Notes: generated by a model not told the origin, from the sequence alone. Positions 9,485 through 18,587 are shown, counted from the first letter of the stretch. The stretch: DNA of 37,472 nucleotides from Candidatus Gallilactobacillus intestinavium (GCA_017694665.1 JADIMP010000083.1:1-37472); one strand, 5' to 3'. Numbers and translations: made by a program.

Positions 9485-11320
9485 TTAATTTTGATGGTGC
9501 ACCATACTTTTTCTTTTTTCATTATTTACAATTGCATTGGCAGTGATTTTAATTGTTTGAGCCAAAGAATAACTAATTCCTAAAGCTTTTATATCATTAA
9601 TGTCAGCTTCAGATATTTTTTTCATTGAACCATATTTACGTAATAATTTATTTCGTGTTTTTGGCCCAACTCCTTTTATACTATCTAAATGTGAACTTAA
9701 AGCATTTTTATTATGTAATTGAGTATGAAACGTTATTGCAAATCGGTGCACTTCATCTTGAATTCTTTGCAATAAATAAAAAGCATTACTTTTAGGATTT
9801 AAGTTCAAATAGTCATCATTTTCGCTAATCAAATCTGCCGTTTTATGCTTATCGTTTTTAACCATACCAGCTAAAGGAATATTTAAATTTAATTCATTTT
9901 CTAACACATCTTTAGCAGCATTAATTTGCACTATTCCTCCATCCATTAGAATTAAATCTGGTAATGGTTTCTCCTCTTTTAACAATCTAGAATATCGACG
10001 CCGAATTACTTCACGAGTACTTGCTGCTTCATCCGCATGATCTACGGTCTTTAATTTAAATTTACGATAATTATTTTTATCCGGTTGTCCATCTTTAAAA
10101 TAAACCATGGCAGAAACTATGTCTGTCCCTTGTTCATGTGAATGATCAAAAGCTTCAATATGATGAGCTGTTTGAATATTTAAGATATTCGATAATTCAT
10201 CTACAGCTTTTATTGTCTTACTATCATCTAACTCCAACAAGCGAAATTTTTCTTCTAAAGCCAATCGAGCATTTTTACCAGCTAATTCAATTAACTCTCG
10301 CTTTTTACCACGAAAAGCTAATTTTACATTAGTACATAATATACTATTAATCGTTTCTAAAACACTTTCTGGTAATTGTTTGGGTAAAATAATTTCCTTA
10401 GGTAAAATCACATTTTGTTGTTGATAAAATTCAATAACAAAAGTTTCAAATTCATCGATAGCATTATCAGATACAATTGGTAATAAATATTTAACTCGTT
10501 TTAATAATCTAGATTGGCGAATAAAAAATATTTGAATCGATAACCATCCGCGTTCAGCGTAAAAATTAATAATATCACGTGGCTTGTTATCATCGGCAAT
10601 GATCTTTTGGCGTTCAACAGTAGCATCAATATATTTTAACTGATCTCGCAAATCAGCTGCACGTTCATATTCCATATTTTCAGCTGCTTGTTGCATTTCT
10701 TGTTGTAATTTTGTAACAATTTTATTAGTTTTCCCATTTAAAAAATCTTTTATTTTTTTTATTTGTTCATCATATTTTTCTTTAGGTACTTTTTTAAAAC
10801 AAGCTCCTAAACATTGTCCCATATGATAATACAAACATGGTCTACCTTGATATCCTTGACAGTGTCGTAATGGATAAACTTTTTGTAAAAATCGAATGGT
10901 TTCTTCCGCTGCATAAACATTTGGATACGGTCCAAAATAATAACCACCATCTTTTTTTACATTATTAACTAATAATAACCGTGGATCACGTTCATTAGTT
11001 ATTTTGATAAACGGATATCCAGTTCCTCTTTTTAACTTTATATTATAATAAGGCTGATGCTTTTGTATTAACGTAATCTCTAAAAGAAATGATTCTTTTT
11101 CATTACTAGTCACAATAGTTTCAAAATCAGCTATATTTTCAACCAATTGAGCTGTTTTACCTGTATGTTCAGATTTAAAGTAAGAATGAACACGATTATA
11201 CAAATTTTTAGCTTTACCAACATAAATAATCTTGCCATTTTTGTCTTTCATTAAATAACATCCAGGCATTTTAGGTAATAATTTTAATTTTTTCTCTATC
11301 TTTTCTGAATTAGTTGGCAC
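9485..11320 (-). CDS. uvrC: Excinuclease ABC subunit C
   Basis: UvrC makes both incisions in nucleotide excision repair, working with UvrA and UvrB, which are not in this window. Domains in order: the GIY-YIG nuclease (PGCYLMKDKNGKIIYVGKAK, about residues 19-38); a cysteine-containing region (CQGYQGRPCLYYHMGQCLGAC); a UVR coiled-coil near 205-235; the RNase H-like second nuclease with HIEAFDHSH; and a helix-hairpin-helix pair at the C-terminus (IKGVGPKTRNKLL). The 611-residue length is normal. It starts with GTG, 7 bases after TTAGGAG. Confidence 0.97.
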   Translation of the reverse strand: MPTNSEKIEKKLKLLPKMPGCYLMKDKNGKIIYVGKAKNLYNRVHSYFKSEHTGKTAQLVENIADFETIVTSNEKESFLLEITLIQKHQPYYNIKLKRGTGYPFIKITNERDPRLLLVNNVKKDGGYYFGPYPNVYAAEETIRFLQKVYPLRHCQGYQGRPCLYYHMGQCLGACFKKVPKEKYDEQIKKIKDFLNGKTNKIVTKLQQEMQQAAENMEYERAADLRDQLKYIDATVERQKIIADDNKPRDIINFYAERGWLSIQIFFIRQSRLLKRVKYLLPIVSDNAIDEFETFVIEFYQQQNVILPKEIILPKQLPESVLETINSILCTNVKLAFRGKKRELIELAGKNARLALEEKFRLLELDDSKTIKAVDELSNILNIQTAHHIEAFDHSHEQGTDIVSAMVYFKDGQPDKNNYRKFKLKTVDHADEAASTREVIRRRYSRLLKEEKPLPDLILMDGGIVQINAAKDVLENELNLNIPLAGMVKNDKHKTADLISENDDYLNLNPKSNAFYLLQRIQDEVHRFAITFHTQLHNKNALSSHLDSIKGVGPKTRNKLLRKYGSMKKISEADINDIKALGISYSLAQTIKITANAIVNNEKRKSMVHHQN

Positions 11321-11410
11321 TAAATTCTCCTAATTAAATCTTTAACTATTTAATTCTTTTTTATACTATTATATATAATAAATATTTTTAATAAAGAATC
11401 GAGTATTATT

Positions 11411-11542
11411 ATGGGATTAACTTTTAAAAAACAAGATGATTTGAATAAATTATTTGATCAATTTGCAATTGATCCTAAAGAAAAAACAAAAAATAAAAAA
11501 CGAAACAAAGATGAAGAGAAAAACAAAGATATAAATGAATAA
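11411..11542 (+). CDS. SPJ_0845-like small protein (43 aa)
   Basis: This micro-ORF encodes 43 residues beginning MGLTFKKQDDLNKLFDQFAI and ending in a run of Lys, Asn, Asp and Glu. The opening (M-G-L-T-F-K-K-Q-D-D-L) matches my recollection of the SPJ_0845 family of very short proteins conserved in lactobacilli and streptococci, whose function is unknown. It sits on the plus strand, divergent from uvrC, and is followed within 3 bases by a strong terminator, which supports a real transcript. The upstream 90 bases are extremely AT-rich, with TATACT and TATAAT-like boxes but no clear -35. The ribosome-binding site is poor (CGAG, 7 bases upstream). Confidence 0.75.
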   Translation: MGLTFKKQDDLNKLFDQFAIDPKEKTKNKKRNKDEEKNKDINE

Positions 11543-11544
11543 AT

Positions 11545-11577
11545 AAAAAAGGCCTTCTTTATTTAGAAGGCTTTTTT
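11545..11577. terminator. Bidirectional terminator between the micro-ORF and the C39 protein gene
   Basis: GCCTTCT pairs with AGAAGGC around a 6-base loop. The stem is extended by a G-T pair and by long A and T runs on either side, so it works in both directions for convergent genes. Confidence 0.88.
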
Positions 11578-11579
11578 TA

Positions 11580-14500
11580 TTAAACTGTTAAATTCATTCC
11601 TGTTGGCAAATTCCAACCATTAGCATGTTCATTTTTATTTACATAGTTCCAAGTTCCTTGATTAACCCAATAAACTCGTCGACTATACGAATAAGGATCA
11701 GCAATTAAAAATTGACCATTTCTATAACCAACAATTGTCATAACATGATAATCATTCTGATCAGAGGGATTAGCATTCCAATCATAATTAGCCCATGTAA
11801 CTACAGCATGTCCAAATTGCAGCTCATGGATTACATCTTGAATACTTGCACCAGTCATATCATGAATACCAGGATCTAAATTAGTTAACATATAAGCCAT
11901 CCATGAAGAAGTAACTGTTTGAGTTTTCCAAACTCCTCCTCCAAAAGGATTACCATAAAATCCGTTATAACAATCTTTATCCCATCCATATCCAACAGTA
12001 CCATAAATTTGTTGTAATGAATGATGCCAACCACGAACAGATTCAGCTATTTGTAGAGATGTTCCTTCACAACCTTCAGGAGCTCCTTGATTTAATTGTG
12101 AATAATATGTGAAATTAAGTAGCATACTTTGCATACTACCATCTCCACCAAAATAAGCAGTTCCATATCCTAAATTAATATTTTGATTAAATATTTCGGC
12201 ACCACTATTAGGATCAAAATAATAAGCATTACCCCAAATACTTTGTAAGCCATATTGCATTTGACCGGTAGTTGGATCATAATAACAAGTCTTATTTTGA
12301 TCCAGAATGTATTGGAAGCCCGTTAACATAGCGCCGCTATGTTGATCAAATAAGTACCATTGGCCGGCAATCTTTTGTTGTCCATAAACCATCCAACCAT
12401 TGTTGTCGTAATAACAAGTTTTATTTTGATCAGCAATCTTTTGAAAGGCATTAGTTACTTTGGCTCCGGTATCCTCATTGAAGTAATACCAATGACCATC
12501 AATTTGGCGTTGACCTTTGGTCATCGTTCCATTAACTGGATCGTAATAGTATTGTTTACCGGGTTCATCGGCGATGGTTTGCCAGCCTGTTTGAATTTGA
12601 TTATTTTGGTTCATCAAATACCATTGACCATTAAATTCAAACTGACCATCACTACAAATATCTGCTGGACGTGCTAAATTACCATTGGCATCAAAAGTAA
12701 ATTGATGACCGGCATTATCGGTAATTTGTTGATTAATGACTTGGACACCGTCGGTGCCATAATCTTCTAATTGACCGTTATTTACATACGTGCCCACAAT
12801 CATGTTGCCTTGATTATCAAAACGATAATGTTTGCCATTAATCAGTTGTTGGCCAGTTAACATTTGCCCATAACTATCGGTATTCGGATTAGTCCCATTT
12901 TCGTTATAATAATGAGTTTGCCCAGCAACTGTTTGGAAACCAACTTCCAAACCACCGGTTTGGGTACTGATTAAGTATTGGTGTCCATTAATGGTTTGTT
13001 GACCAAAGATTCGTACTCCAGCTTGATTATAGTAATCCCAAACATTACCTTGGTGGACAAATTCACTAATCGCTTCTGTACCATCAGAATTAAAGTAACG
13101 CCAACCTTGATAAAATTGAACACCAGTTAACATGGCTCCCGTATGTTGATCGAATAAGTACCAATGACCATTAATTTGGCGTAAGCCATAGACCATTTGG
13201 GCTGTCGTTGGATCATAATAACAAGTCTTATTTTGATCAGTTAACTTTTGGAAGCCAGTTTGGACTAAGCTGTCCTTCACAAAATACCAGTGTCCGGCCA
13301 CTTGTTGTTGACCATCGGTCAACTTCAACGCACCTTGGTCATCTACTGTATAAGTTTGCCTAGCAACCGTTACAGTTGTATTCTCTACAGCAATTCCATT
13401 ATCGCCTAAATCAATTAAATGACCTTGACCATCATATTGGATGCCGTGTAATTCATTTCCAGTATTTACATCAAAATCATATTTGTGGCCATTAATTGTT
13501 TTGACTCCATATTGCATTTGACCAGTAGTTGGATCATAATAACAAGTCTTATTTTGATCCGGAATATATTGAAATCCCGTTAACATATGCCCATCATTGT
13601 GATCAAATAAGTACCAAGCATTGTTAATCTTAGCTTGACCGTAGGTCACTGCCCCAGTATCAGAATTTAAATAATATTTTTGTCCATTCACAGTTTGCCA
13701 GCCATATTGCATCTGACCAGCTTGATTGTAATAACAAGTTTTATTTTGATCGGCAATGTGTTGGAAACCAGTTAAGCGACTCCCATAATTAGGATCAAAT
13801 AAATACCAATGGCCATCAATTTTTTGTTGACCATATTCCATTTGACCAGTAGCTGGATTATAGTAGCAAGTTAATTTTTCATCGGCTAAGTATTGAAAGC
13901 CCGTTAGCATGTGCCCATCTTTTTGATCAAATAAGTACCAATGACCATTAATTTTAGCTTGACCATGGGTCAAGGCGCCCGTATTTTGATCTAAATAATA
14001 AGTTTGGCCATTAATATATTGCCAACCATATTGCATTTCCCCATTTTGGTCATAATAACAGGTCTTATTTTGATCTGGAATATATTGAAATCCTGTTAAC
14101 ATTTCGCCATTCTTTTCATCAAAGTAATACCAATGACCATCAATCTTTTGTTGACCATGGACCATGGCTCCAGTTTGGGGATCATAATAGTACACTTCAT
14201 TTTGACCATTCACGGTTTGGCTTTGCCAACCAGTAATATTTTGATCTGAGCCTGGTTGTCTTAAGTAAGTTTGCCCATTTTCATGCACTTGGACTGGTGT
14301 CGTATCATTCGTAGAGTTGGTATTTGTAGTGTTAGTACTATCATTGGATGATTGTGTATTATCATTAGTCGTCTTAGTAGTACTATCTGAAATCTTGGTA
14401 GATGTACTAGCTTGTGAAGCAGCATTATTAGTTGACTGATTAGTGGATTTAGCTGATTCAGCAGTCTTTACTGTACTATCAGCAGCTTTAGCTGCAGCAA

Positions 14501-14777
14501 CGTGCGTTGCTGTTACCTTAGCAGTACTAGTTGAATTTGTTGCTTGAGTTTTAACTGTTGTTGTATTTGTAGTTGTGCTTTGCAAAGCTACTTGTTTGGC
14601 TTGCGTTAAATTATTATTGGCAGTAGTTGATGCAGTCTTGTCACTAGCTTGATTAGTATCGGCATGTACAGAAACTTCCGCCTTAGCTCCTAACATCATC
14701 ACTGATGCTGCTGTAACAATCCCAAACATCCATTGTTTGCCATGTTTATACATACGATAATGTTCTTTTCTTTCCAA
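11580..14777 (-). CDS. Secreted repeat protein: KxYKxGKxW signal, glucan-binding-like repeats, C39-family peptidase domain
   Basis: The product is about 1065 residues. It starts at TTG 14777, 6 bases after GGAGG. Upstream in-frame codons lack a ribosome site and run into the previous terminator. Residues 8-16 (RMYKHGKQW) form a KxYKxGKxW-type long signal peptide with cleavage expected after VHA39. Residues 41-161 are a Thr/Ser/Asn/Ala linker. Residues 182-882 hold tandem aromatic-glycine repeats of the glucan-binding/choline-binding-like type (INGHWYLFD, GxMLTGFQ, DQNKTCYYD). Residues 887-1065 resemble a Peptidase_C39_2 domain with likely catalytic Cys903 (EGCEGTS), His1011 (YHVMTIVGY) and Asp1027 (ADPYS). 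There is no LPxTG motif. A wall- or glucan-attached cysteine peptidase is inferred; the substrate is unknown. The repeat region looks more GC-rich than its neighbours. Confidence 0.88.
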   Translation of the reverse strand: MERKEHYRMYKHGKQWMFGIVTAASVMMLGAKAEVSVHADTNQASDKTASTTANNNLTQAKQVALQSTTTNTTTVKTQATNSTSTAKVTATHVAAAKAADSTVKTAESAKSTNQSTNNAASQASTSTKISDSTTKTTNDNTQSSNDSTNTTNTNSTNDTTPVQVHENGQTYLRQPGSDQNITGWQSQTVNGQNEVYYYDPQTGAMVHGQQKIDGHWYYFDEKNGEMLTGFQYIPDQNKTCYYDQNGEMQYGWQYINGQTYYLDQNTGALTHGQAKINGHWYLFDQKDGHMLTGFQYLADEKLTCYYNPATGQMEYGQQKIDGHWYLFDPNYGSRLTGFQHIADQNKTCYYNQAGQMQYGWQTVNGQKYYLNSDTGAVTYGQAKINNAWYLFDHNDGHMLTGFQYIPDQNKTCYYDPTTGQMQYGVKTINGHKYDFDVNTGNELHGIQYDGQGHLIDLGDNGIAVENTTVTVARQTYTVDDQGALKLTDGQQQVAGHWYFVKDSLVQTGFQKLTDQNKTCYYDPTTAQMVYGLRQINGHWYLFDQHTGAMLTGVQFYQGWRYFNSDGTEAISEFVHQGNVWDYYNQAGVRIFGQQTINGHQYLISTQTGGLEVGFQTVAGQTHYYNENGTNPNTDSYGQMLTGQQLINGKHYRFDNQGNMIVGTYVNNGQLEDYGTDGVQVINQQITDNAGHQFTFDANGNLARPADICSDGQFEFNGQWYLMNQNNQIQTGWQTIADEPGKQYYYDPVNGTMTKGQRQIDGHWYYFNEDTGAKVTNAFQKIADQNKTCYYDNNGWMVYGQQKIAGQWYLFDQHSGAMLTGFQYILDQNKTCYYDPTTGQMQYGLQSIWGNAYYFDPNSGAEIFNQNINLGYGTAYFGGDGSMQSMLLNFTYYSQLNQGAPEGCEGTSLQIAESVRGWHHSLQQIYGTVGYGWDKDCYNGFYGNPFGGGVWKTQTVTSSWMAYMLTNLDPGIHDMTGASIQDVIHELQFGHAVVTWANYDWNANPSDQNDYHVMTIVGYRNGQFLIADPYSYSRRVYWVNQGTWNYVNKNEHANGWNLPTGMNLTV
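12132..14234 (-). repeat. Tandem glucan-binding-like repeat block inside the C39 protein gene
   Basis: About 700 codons of imperfect repeats alternate a GHWY(L/Y)FD half with a (D/E)xxxTCYY half. At DNA level, stretches such as TAATAACAAGTCTTATTTTG recur almost unchanged near 12279, 13217 and 13537, with a close variant near 14053. Seven repeat copies carry the TCYY cysteine. The block is degenerate in the middle (residues about 530-690). Confidence 0.85.
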
Positions 14778-14824
14778 AATAATCCTCCAATTATTAAAAC
14801 CAATAAATACACCATAGATAATAA

Positions 14825-14860
14825 AATAACACGAATAATTTATCAATTACTCGTGTTATT
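14825..14860 (-). terminator. Terminator after the MazG-like gene
   Basis: A 10-bp stem AATAACACGA/TCGTGTTATT with a 16-base loop lies just beyond the MazG-like stop codon and is followed on the minus strand by a T-rich tract. It closes the clpX-engB-mazG-like run and insulates the secreted protein gene. Confidence 0.75.
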
Positions 14861-14867
14861 AAACATA

Positions 14868-15176
14868 CTATTTCCAAGTTTCATTTTCAGGATCAGGATA
14901 TCTTTCATTTAAATCTTTAATATTTTTATCAGCCACTTCATTAAAATCAATATCTGCCCATTCTGCTATCTGAGACAAATACCACAAAGCATCCCCTAGT
15001 TCATGAACCAAAACATCGTGATCCAATTTTCTTCCTTGAAAAGTGTAACGTTGTACTAAATCTACAACTTGACCAGCTTCATTAGCCAAACCTAAAGTAA
15101 TATTTGTTAATACTTGTTCATTACCAAATAATGTACGTTTTGCTTTTTTTTGATACTCATTAAAATCCACAATCAT
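14868..15176 (-). CDS. MazG-like nucleotide pyrophosphohydrolase family protein
   Basis: A 102-residue single-domain MazG-like protein of the all-alpha NTP pyrophosphatase superfamily, whose members hydrolyse nucleoside triphosphates to monophosphates and pyrophosphate. The central helices carry LANEAGQVVDLV and HELGDALWYLSQIAEW. The second metal motif ExxD is intact (Glu59, Asp62), but the first, normally ExxE, reads Glu33-Ala-Gly-Gln36. That change could alter metal binding, so activity is uncertain. Its ATG overlaps the engB stop codon by 4 bases (ATGA), with GGAGG 1 base before the overlap, so translation is probably coupled. Function in this operon is unknown. Confidence 0.82.
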   Translation of the reverse strand: MIVDFNEYQKKAKRTLFGNEQVLTNITLGLANEAGQVVDLVQRYTFQGRKLDHDVLVHELGDALWYLSQIAEWADIDFNEVADKNIKDLNERYPDPENETWK

Positions 15177-15763
15177 TCCTCCAATAATTTATCAATCCAT
15201 TGCCAAACATCGTCGATACCCATTTTTTTTAATGCTGAATATTGAACATAGCCATCTTCTTCATCTAAATTCAATGTTTGCTTAATTAAACTTTTACAAG
15301 CATTCCATTTACTCCTTGTAATTTTATCAGATTTAGTTGCAATTATTAAGATAGGCAAATGATAATACTTAATATAATTGTACATTAATTTATCGTCATC
15401 AGTTGGCTTATGACGTGAATCGATTAATAATACCACTCCACGTAAATTATCGCGATTAACTAAATAATTTTCTACCATCTGTCCAAAACGTTCTTGATCT
15501 TTTTTAGACACTTGAGCAAAACCATATCCTGGAACATCTACTAAACAAAAATCGTTATTAATATTATAAAAATTTAAAGTTTGTGTTTTTCCAGGTTTAC
15601 TCGAAGTATGTGCTAAAGATTTACGATTAACTAAACTATTAATTAAAGAAGATTTCCCCACATTAGATCTTCCTAAAAAAGCAATTTCTGGTAAATCATG
15701 TTTAGGATATTGTTTTTCTTGAACCGCACTAATTAATAAATTAATATTTTTTATTTTACGCAT
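15173..15763 (-). CDS. engB: Ribosome biogenesis GTPase EngB/YsxC
   Basis: EngB (YsxC, YihA) is an essential GTPase in 50S subunit assembly. The 196 residues are a single TrmE-Era-EngA-EngB G domain: GRSNVGKSSLIN (G1), the switch segment AHTSSKPGKTQTLNFY, DVPGYGFAQVS (G3), and ATKSDK (G4), ending in YSALKKMG (G5). It follows clpX by 11 bases, an arrangement conserved in many Firmicutes. There is no recognisable Shine-Dalgarno sequence in the AT-only stretch before the ATG, so translation may depend on clpX. Confidence 0.96.
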   Translation of the reverse strand: MRKIKNINLLISAVQEKQYPKHDLPEIAFLGRSNVGKSSLINSLVNRKSLAHTSSKPGKTQTLNFYNINNDFCLVDVPGYGFAQVSKKDQERFGQMVENYLVNRDNLRGVVLLIDSRHKPTDDDKLMYNYIKYYHLPILIIATKSDKITRSKWNACKSLIKQTLNLDEEDGYVQYSALKKMGIDDVWQWIDKLLEE

Positions 15764-15774
15764 AATAATTATAT

Positions 15775-17019
15775 TTATTTAACTAACTTAGGCCTTTCAT
15801 GATTAGTAACTGTTTCTTTAGTAATAATAACTTCTTTAATATCATCATGACTAGGCAGGTCAAACATAATATCTTCCATAACATTTTCCATAATGGAACG
15901 CAGACCACGCGCACCTACATTACGATCAATTGCTTGTTGCGCAATAGCTTGTAACGCATCCTCTTTAAATGTTAATTTTGCTCCATCTAATTCAATCAAT
16001 TTAGTATATTGTTTTACCAATGCATTCTTAGGCTTAGTTAAAATTTTTACTAAATCTTCTTTATCCAACTTTTGTAAAGCAGTCAAAATCGGTAAACGTC
16101 CAATAAATTCTGGAATCAAACCAAATTCTAATAAATCTTCTGGAATAACATGTTGCATAATATCTTTATCAGTTAAACTATTCAATTCATCATTAGATTT
16201 AGAATCTGTGCCAAAACCAATAGTTTTTTCTCCTAAACGGTTTTTAACAATTTTTTCAATTCCATCAAAAGCTCCACCAACAATAAATAAAATATTAGTA
16301 GTATCTATTTGAATAAACTCTTGTTGTGGATGTTTTCTACCTCCTTGAGGTGGTACATTAGCAATCGTTCCCTCTAAAATTTTCAATAAAGCTTGTTGAA
16401 CACCTTCGCCAGATACATCTCTTGTAATAGACACATTTTCACTTTTTTTAGCAATTTTATCTATCTCATCAATATAAATGATTCCATGTTCAGCTCTTTT
16501 TACATCATAGTCAGCATTTTGTAATAATCGTAATAAAATATTTTCAACATCTTCACCGACATAACCAGCTTCAGTCAAAGTAGTAGCATCAGCTATAGCA
16601 AACGGAACATGTAAAATATTAGCTAGTGTTTGTGCTAAATAAGTTTTTCCTGATCCAGTTGGTCCAATGATACTAATATTACTTTTTTGTAAATTAGTAT
16701 CCTCATCTAAATGCATAATTCTTTTATAATGATTATAAACAGCTACTGATAAAGTTTTTTTAGCAGCATCTTGTCCAATTACATATTTATTTAATTCATT
16801 CAAAATATCTTTTGGAGTCGGTAGCTTTTCTAATTTATCTAAATCATCTTCATTAGATTCTTTTTCTTCTTCAATAATTTTTTCACACAAATCTATACAT
16901 TCATTACATATATATACTCCAGGTCCAGCAATTAAACGTTCAACCTGATCTTGTGTTTTACCGCAAAATGAGCAGTGTAAAATTTCATTTTTTGTTTCAT
17001 CTGTTGTTTTATCTGACAT
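15775..17019 (-). CDS. clpX: ATP-dependent Clp protease ATP-binding subunit ClpX
   Basis: ClpX is the AAA+ unfoldase that feeds substrates to ClpP (not in this window). An N-terminal C4 zinc domain (Cys16, Cys19, Cys38, Cys41) is followed by Walker A GPTGSGKT, the pore loop GYVGED, Walker B YIDEIDKI, the [15 protein letters not shown] segment, and sensor 2 [10 protein letters not shown]. The ATG at 17019 (MSDKTTDE) is chosen over an upstream TTG at 17031, because GGATG lies 6 bases before the ATG while the TTG lacks a nearby ribosome site. The resulting 414 residues match the family. It heads the clpX-engB-mazG-like run. Confidence 0.97.
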   Translation of the reverse strand: MSDKTTDETKNEILHCSFCGKTQDQVERLIAGPGVYICNECIDLCEKIIEEEKESNEDDLDKLEKLPTPKDILNELNKYVIGQDAAKKTLSVAVYNHYKRIMHLDEDTNLQKSNISIIGPTGSGKTYLAQTLANILHVPFAIADATTLTEAGYVGEDVENILLRLLQNADYDVKRAEHGIIYIDEIDKIAKKSENVSITRDVSGEGVQQALLKILEGTIANVPPQGGRKHPQQEFIQIDTTNILFIVGGAFDGIEKIVKNRLGEKTIGFGTDSKSNDELNSLTDKDIMQHVIPEDLLEFGLIPEFIGRLPILTALQKLDKEDLVKILTKPKNALVKQYTKLIELDGAKLTFKEDALQAIAQQAIDRNVGARGLRSIMENVMEDIMFDLPSHDDIKEVIITKETVTNHERPKLVK

Positions 17020-17112
17020 ATTTACATCCAATTAATAAATTATTCTTCTTAATAGCAAGTTTATAATAGCAAATTAATCATAAATTACCTAATACAATGC
17101 CTTATTTAATAA

Positions 17113-17145
17113 AAAAAGCCTTTATCAATTAGATAAAAGCTTTTT
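17113..17145 (-). terminator. Terminator of tig
   Basis: On the minus strand AAAAAGCTTTTATC pairs with GATAAAGGCTTTTT around a 5-base loop. The single variable position is a G-U pair in this orientation, indicating use by tig. Confidence 0.88.
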
Positions 17146-17153
17146 ACTAAGCA

Positions 17154-18587
17154 TTATTTACTACTCTTTTTTGTTGATGACTTCTTACTTGTAGCTTTTT
17201 TAGTTGACGTTGATTTTGTTGATTTCTTAGTTGTACTTTTCTTAGTTGATGATTTTTTATTTGAATCATCTTTCTTTTTAGTCGTTGCCTTTTTATCTTG
17301 CTTAGCTGTATCAACTAATAAGTCTAAAGCTTTTTTGATTGAAACATCGTGTTTCAACATATCATCAGATAAAGCAGAACGTACTGCATCCTCTTTCATA
17401 TTGTACTGAGCTGCTAAATCTTTAACTTCATTCTTAATTTCATCTTCACTAACATCAATTTTTTCTGCCTTAACAATAGCTTCCAAAACTAAATTAGTTT
17501 TAACACGCTTTTCAGCATCAACACTAAATTGATTTTGTAAATCTTTTTCTGTAGTACCAGTTATCTTATAGTAAGTCTTTGGATCAATTCCTTGTTGAGC
17601 CATTTGTGATAAGTATTGATCCATTTGTCGACGAACATCTGAATCAATCATAGCTTGAGGAATTTTTCCTCCTACAACTTCTGCATTATCAACAGCTTCA
17701 TTTAATGTTTCATCTTCAATAGCATCATGAGCAGCTTCTTCTTTTTGTTTCTTTAAACGATCTTTAGTTTTCGTTTTTAACTCTTCTAAAGAGCTAACTT
17801 CTTCATCAACATCTTTAGCAAATTCATCATCTAAATCAGGCAATTCCTTGGTCTTAACTTCATGAATCTTAACTTTAAATAAAGCATCTTTTCCTGCTAA
17901 CTCTTTGGCTTGATAGTTTTTAGGGAAAGTTACATTGACATCAACATCTTCATCCGCTTTATGACCAATTAACTGATCTTCAAATCCAGGAATAAATGTA
18001 TTAGAGCCTAGTTCTAAACTATAATTATTTGCACTGCCACCATCAAATTCTTTTCCATCAACTGTTCCTTTATAATCAATAACTACAGTATCACCTTTTT
18101 CAGCAGCTGCATCTTCTTTTAAAACTAATTCTGCTTGACGATTACGCATTCTTTCTAATTCATCGTTTACTTGTTTAGCAGTTACAGTTGTACTTTGTTT
18201 AGTTACAGATAATCCTTTATAATCACCTAGTTTAATTTCTGGTTCTACTGTTACAACAGCCTTTAAAACCCAATCTTTACCTTTGTCTAGACTAACAACA
18301 TCAATATTAGGTTGATCTACAGGATTAATATCAGTTTCTTTCAAAGCTTCTGAATATGCTTCTGGTAATAATATATTCAAAGCATCGTTATATAATGCTT
18401 CTTCACCATACATATTGTTAAATACAACACGTGGAACTTTACCTTTTCTAAAACCAGGAACATTAATTTTCTTTCTAGTCTTTAAAAAAGCTTTATCTAA
18501 ACCTTCTTGTACTTTTTCATTGTTAATTGAAAAAGTAATTTCCACTTGATTATTTTCTTTTTTTTCTGCTTTTGCTTTACTTGTCAT
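17154..18587 (-). CDS. tig: Trigger factor with a lysine-rich C-terminal tail
   Basis: Trigger factor is the ribosome-bound chaperone and peptidyl-prolyl isomerase. The ribosome-docking signature is GFRKGKVPR in the N-terminal domain, the FKBP-like domain starts near [17 protein letters not shown] (about residue 170), and the helical chaperone domain follows. The protein is 477 residues against roughly 425-440 in relatives. The excess is a 47-residue tail (431-477) made almost only of Lys, Ser and Thr, with 19 lysines. The start ATG follows GGAGG by 7 bases. Promoter and terminator flank it, so it is probably monocistronic. Confidence 0.96.
   Translation of the reverse strand: MTSKAKAEKKENNQVEITFSINNEKVQEGLDKAFLKTRKKINVPGFRKGKVPRVVFNNMYGEEALYNDALNILLPEAYSEALKETDINPVDQPNIDVVSLDKGKDWVLKAVVTVEPEIKLGDYKGLSVTKQSTTVTAKQVNDELERMRNRQAELVLKEDAAAEKGDTVVIDYKGTVDGKEFDGGSANNYSLELGSNTFIPGFEDQLIGHKADEDVDVNVTFPKNYQAKELAGKDALFKVKIHEVKTKELPDLDDEFAKDVDEEVSSLEELKTKTKDRLKKQKEEAAHDAIEDETLNEAVDNAEVVGGKIPQAMIDSDVRRQMDQYLSQMAQQGIDPKTYYKITGTTEKDLQNQFSVDAEKRVKTNLVLEAIVKAEKIDVSEDEIKNEVKDLAAQYNMKEDAVRSALSDDMLKHDVSIKKALDLLVDTAKQDKKATTKKKDDSNKKSSTKKSTTKKSTKSTSTKKATSKKSSTKKSSK

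Noticed and set aside
12132..14234. Regular repeats considered as a CRISPR array
   Set aside because: The repeats are in frame, imperfect, of protein-repeat length, and lie inside one long open reading frame; there are no unique spacers of constant size and no cas genes.
14778..14846. Upstream ATG start for the C39 protein
   Set aside because: It would put extra residues before the conserved ERKEHYRMYKHGKQW signal opening; the codons include the GGAGG ribosome site and the region lies directly after the previous terminator.
14868..15176. MazG-like gene as part of a toxin-antitoxin or phage-defence pair
   Set aside because: There is no MazEF-like partner; it is translationally coupled to the housekeeping gene engB and has a separate terminator from the neighbouring secreted protein.
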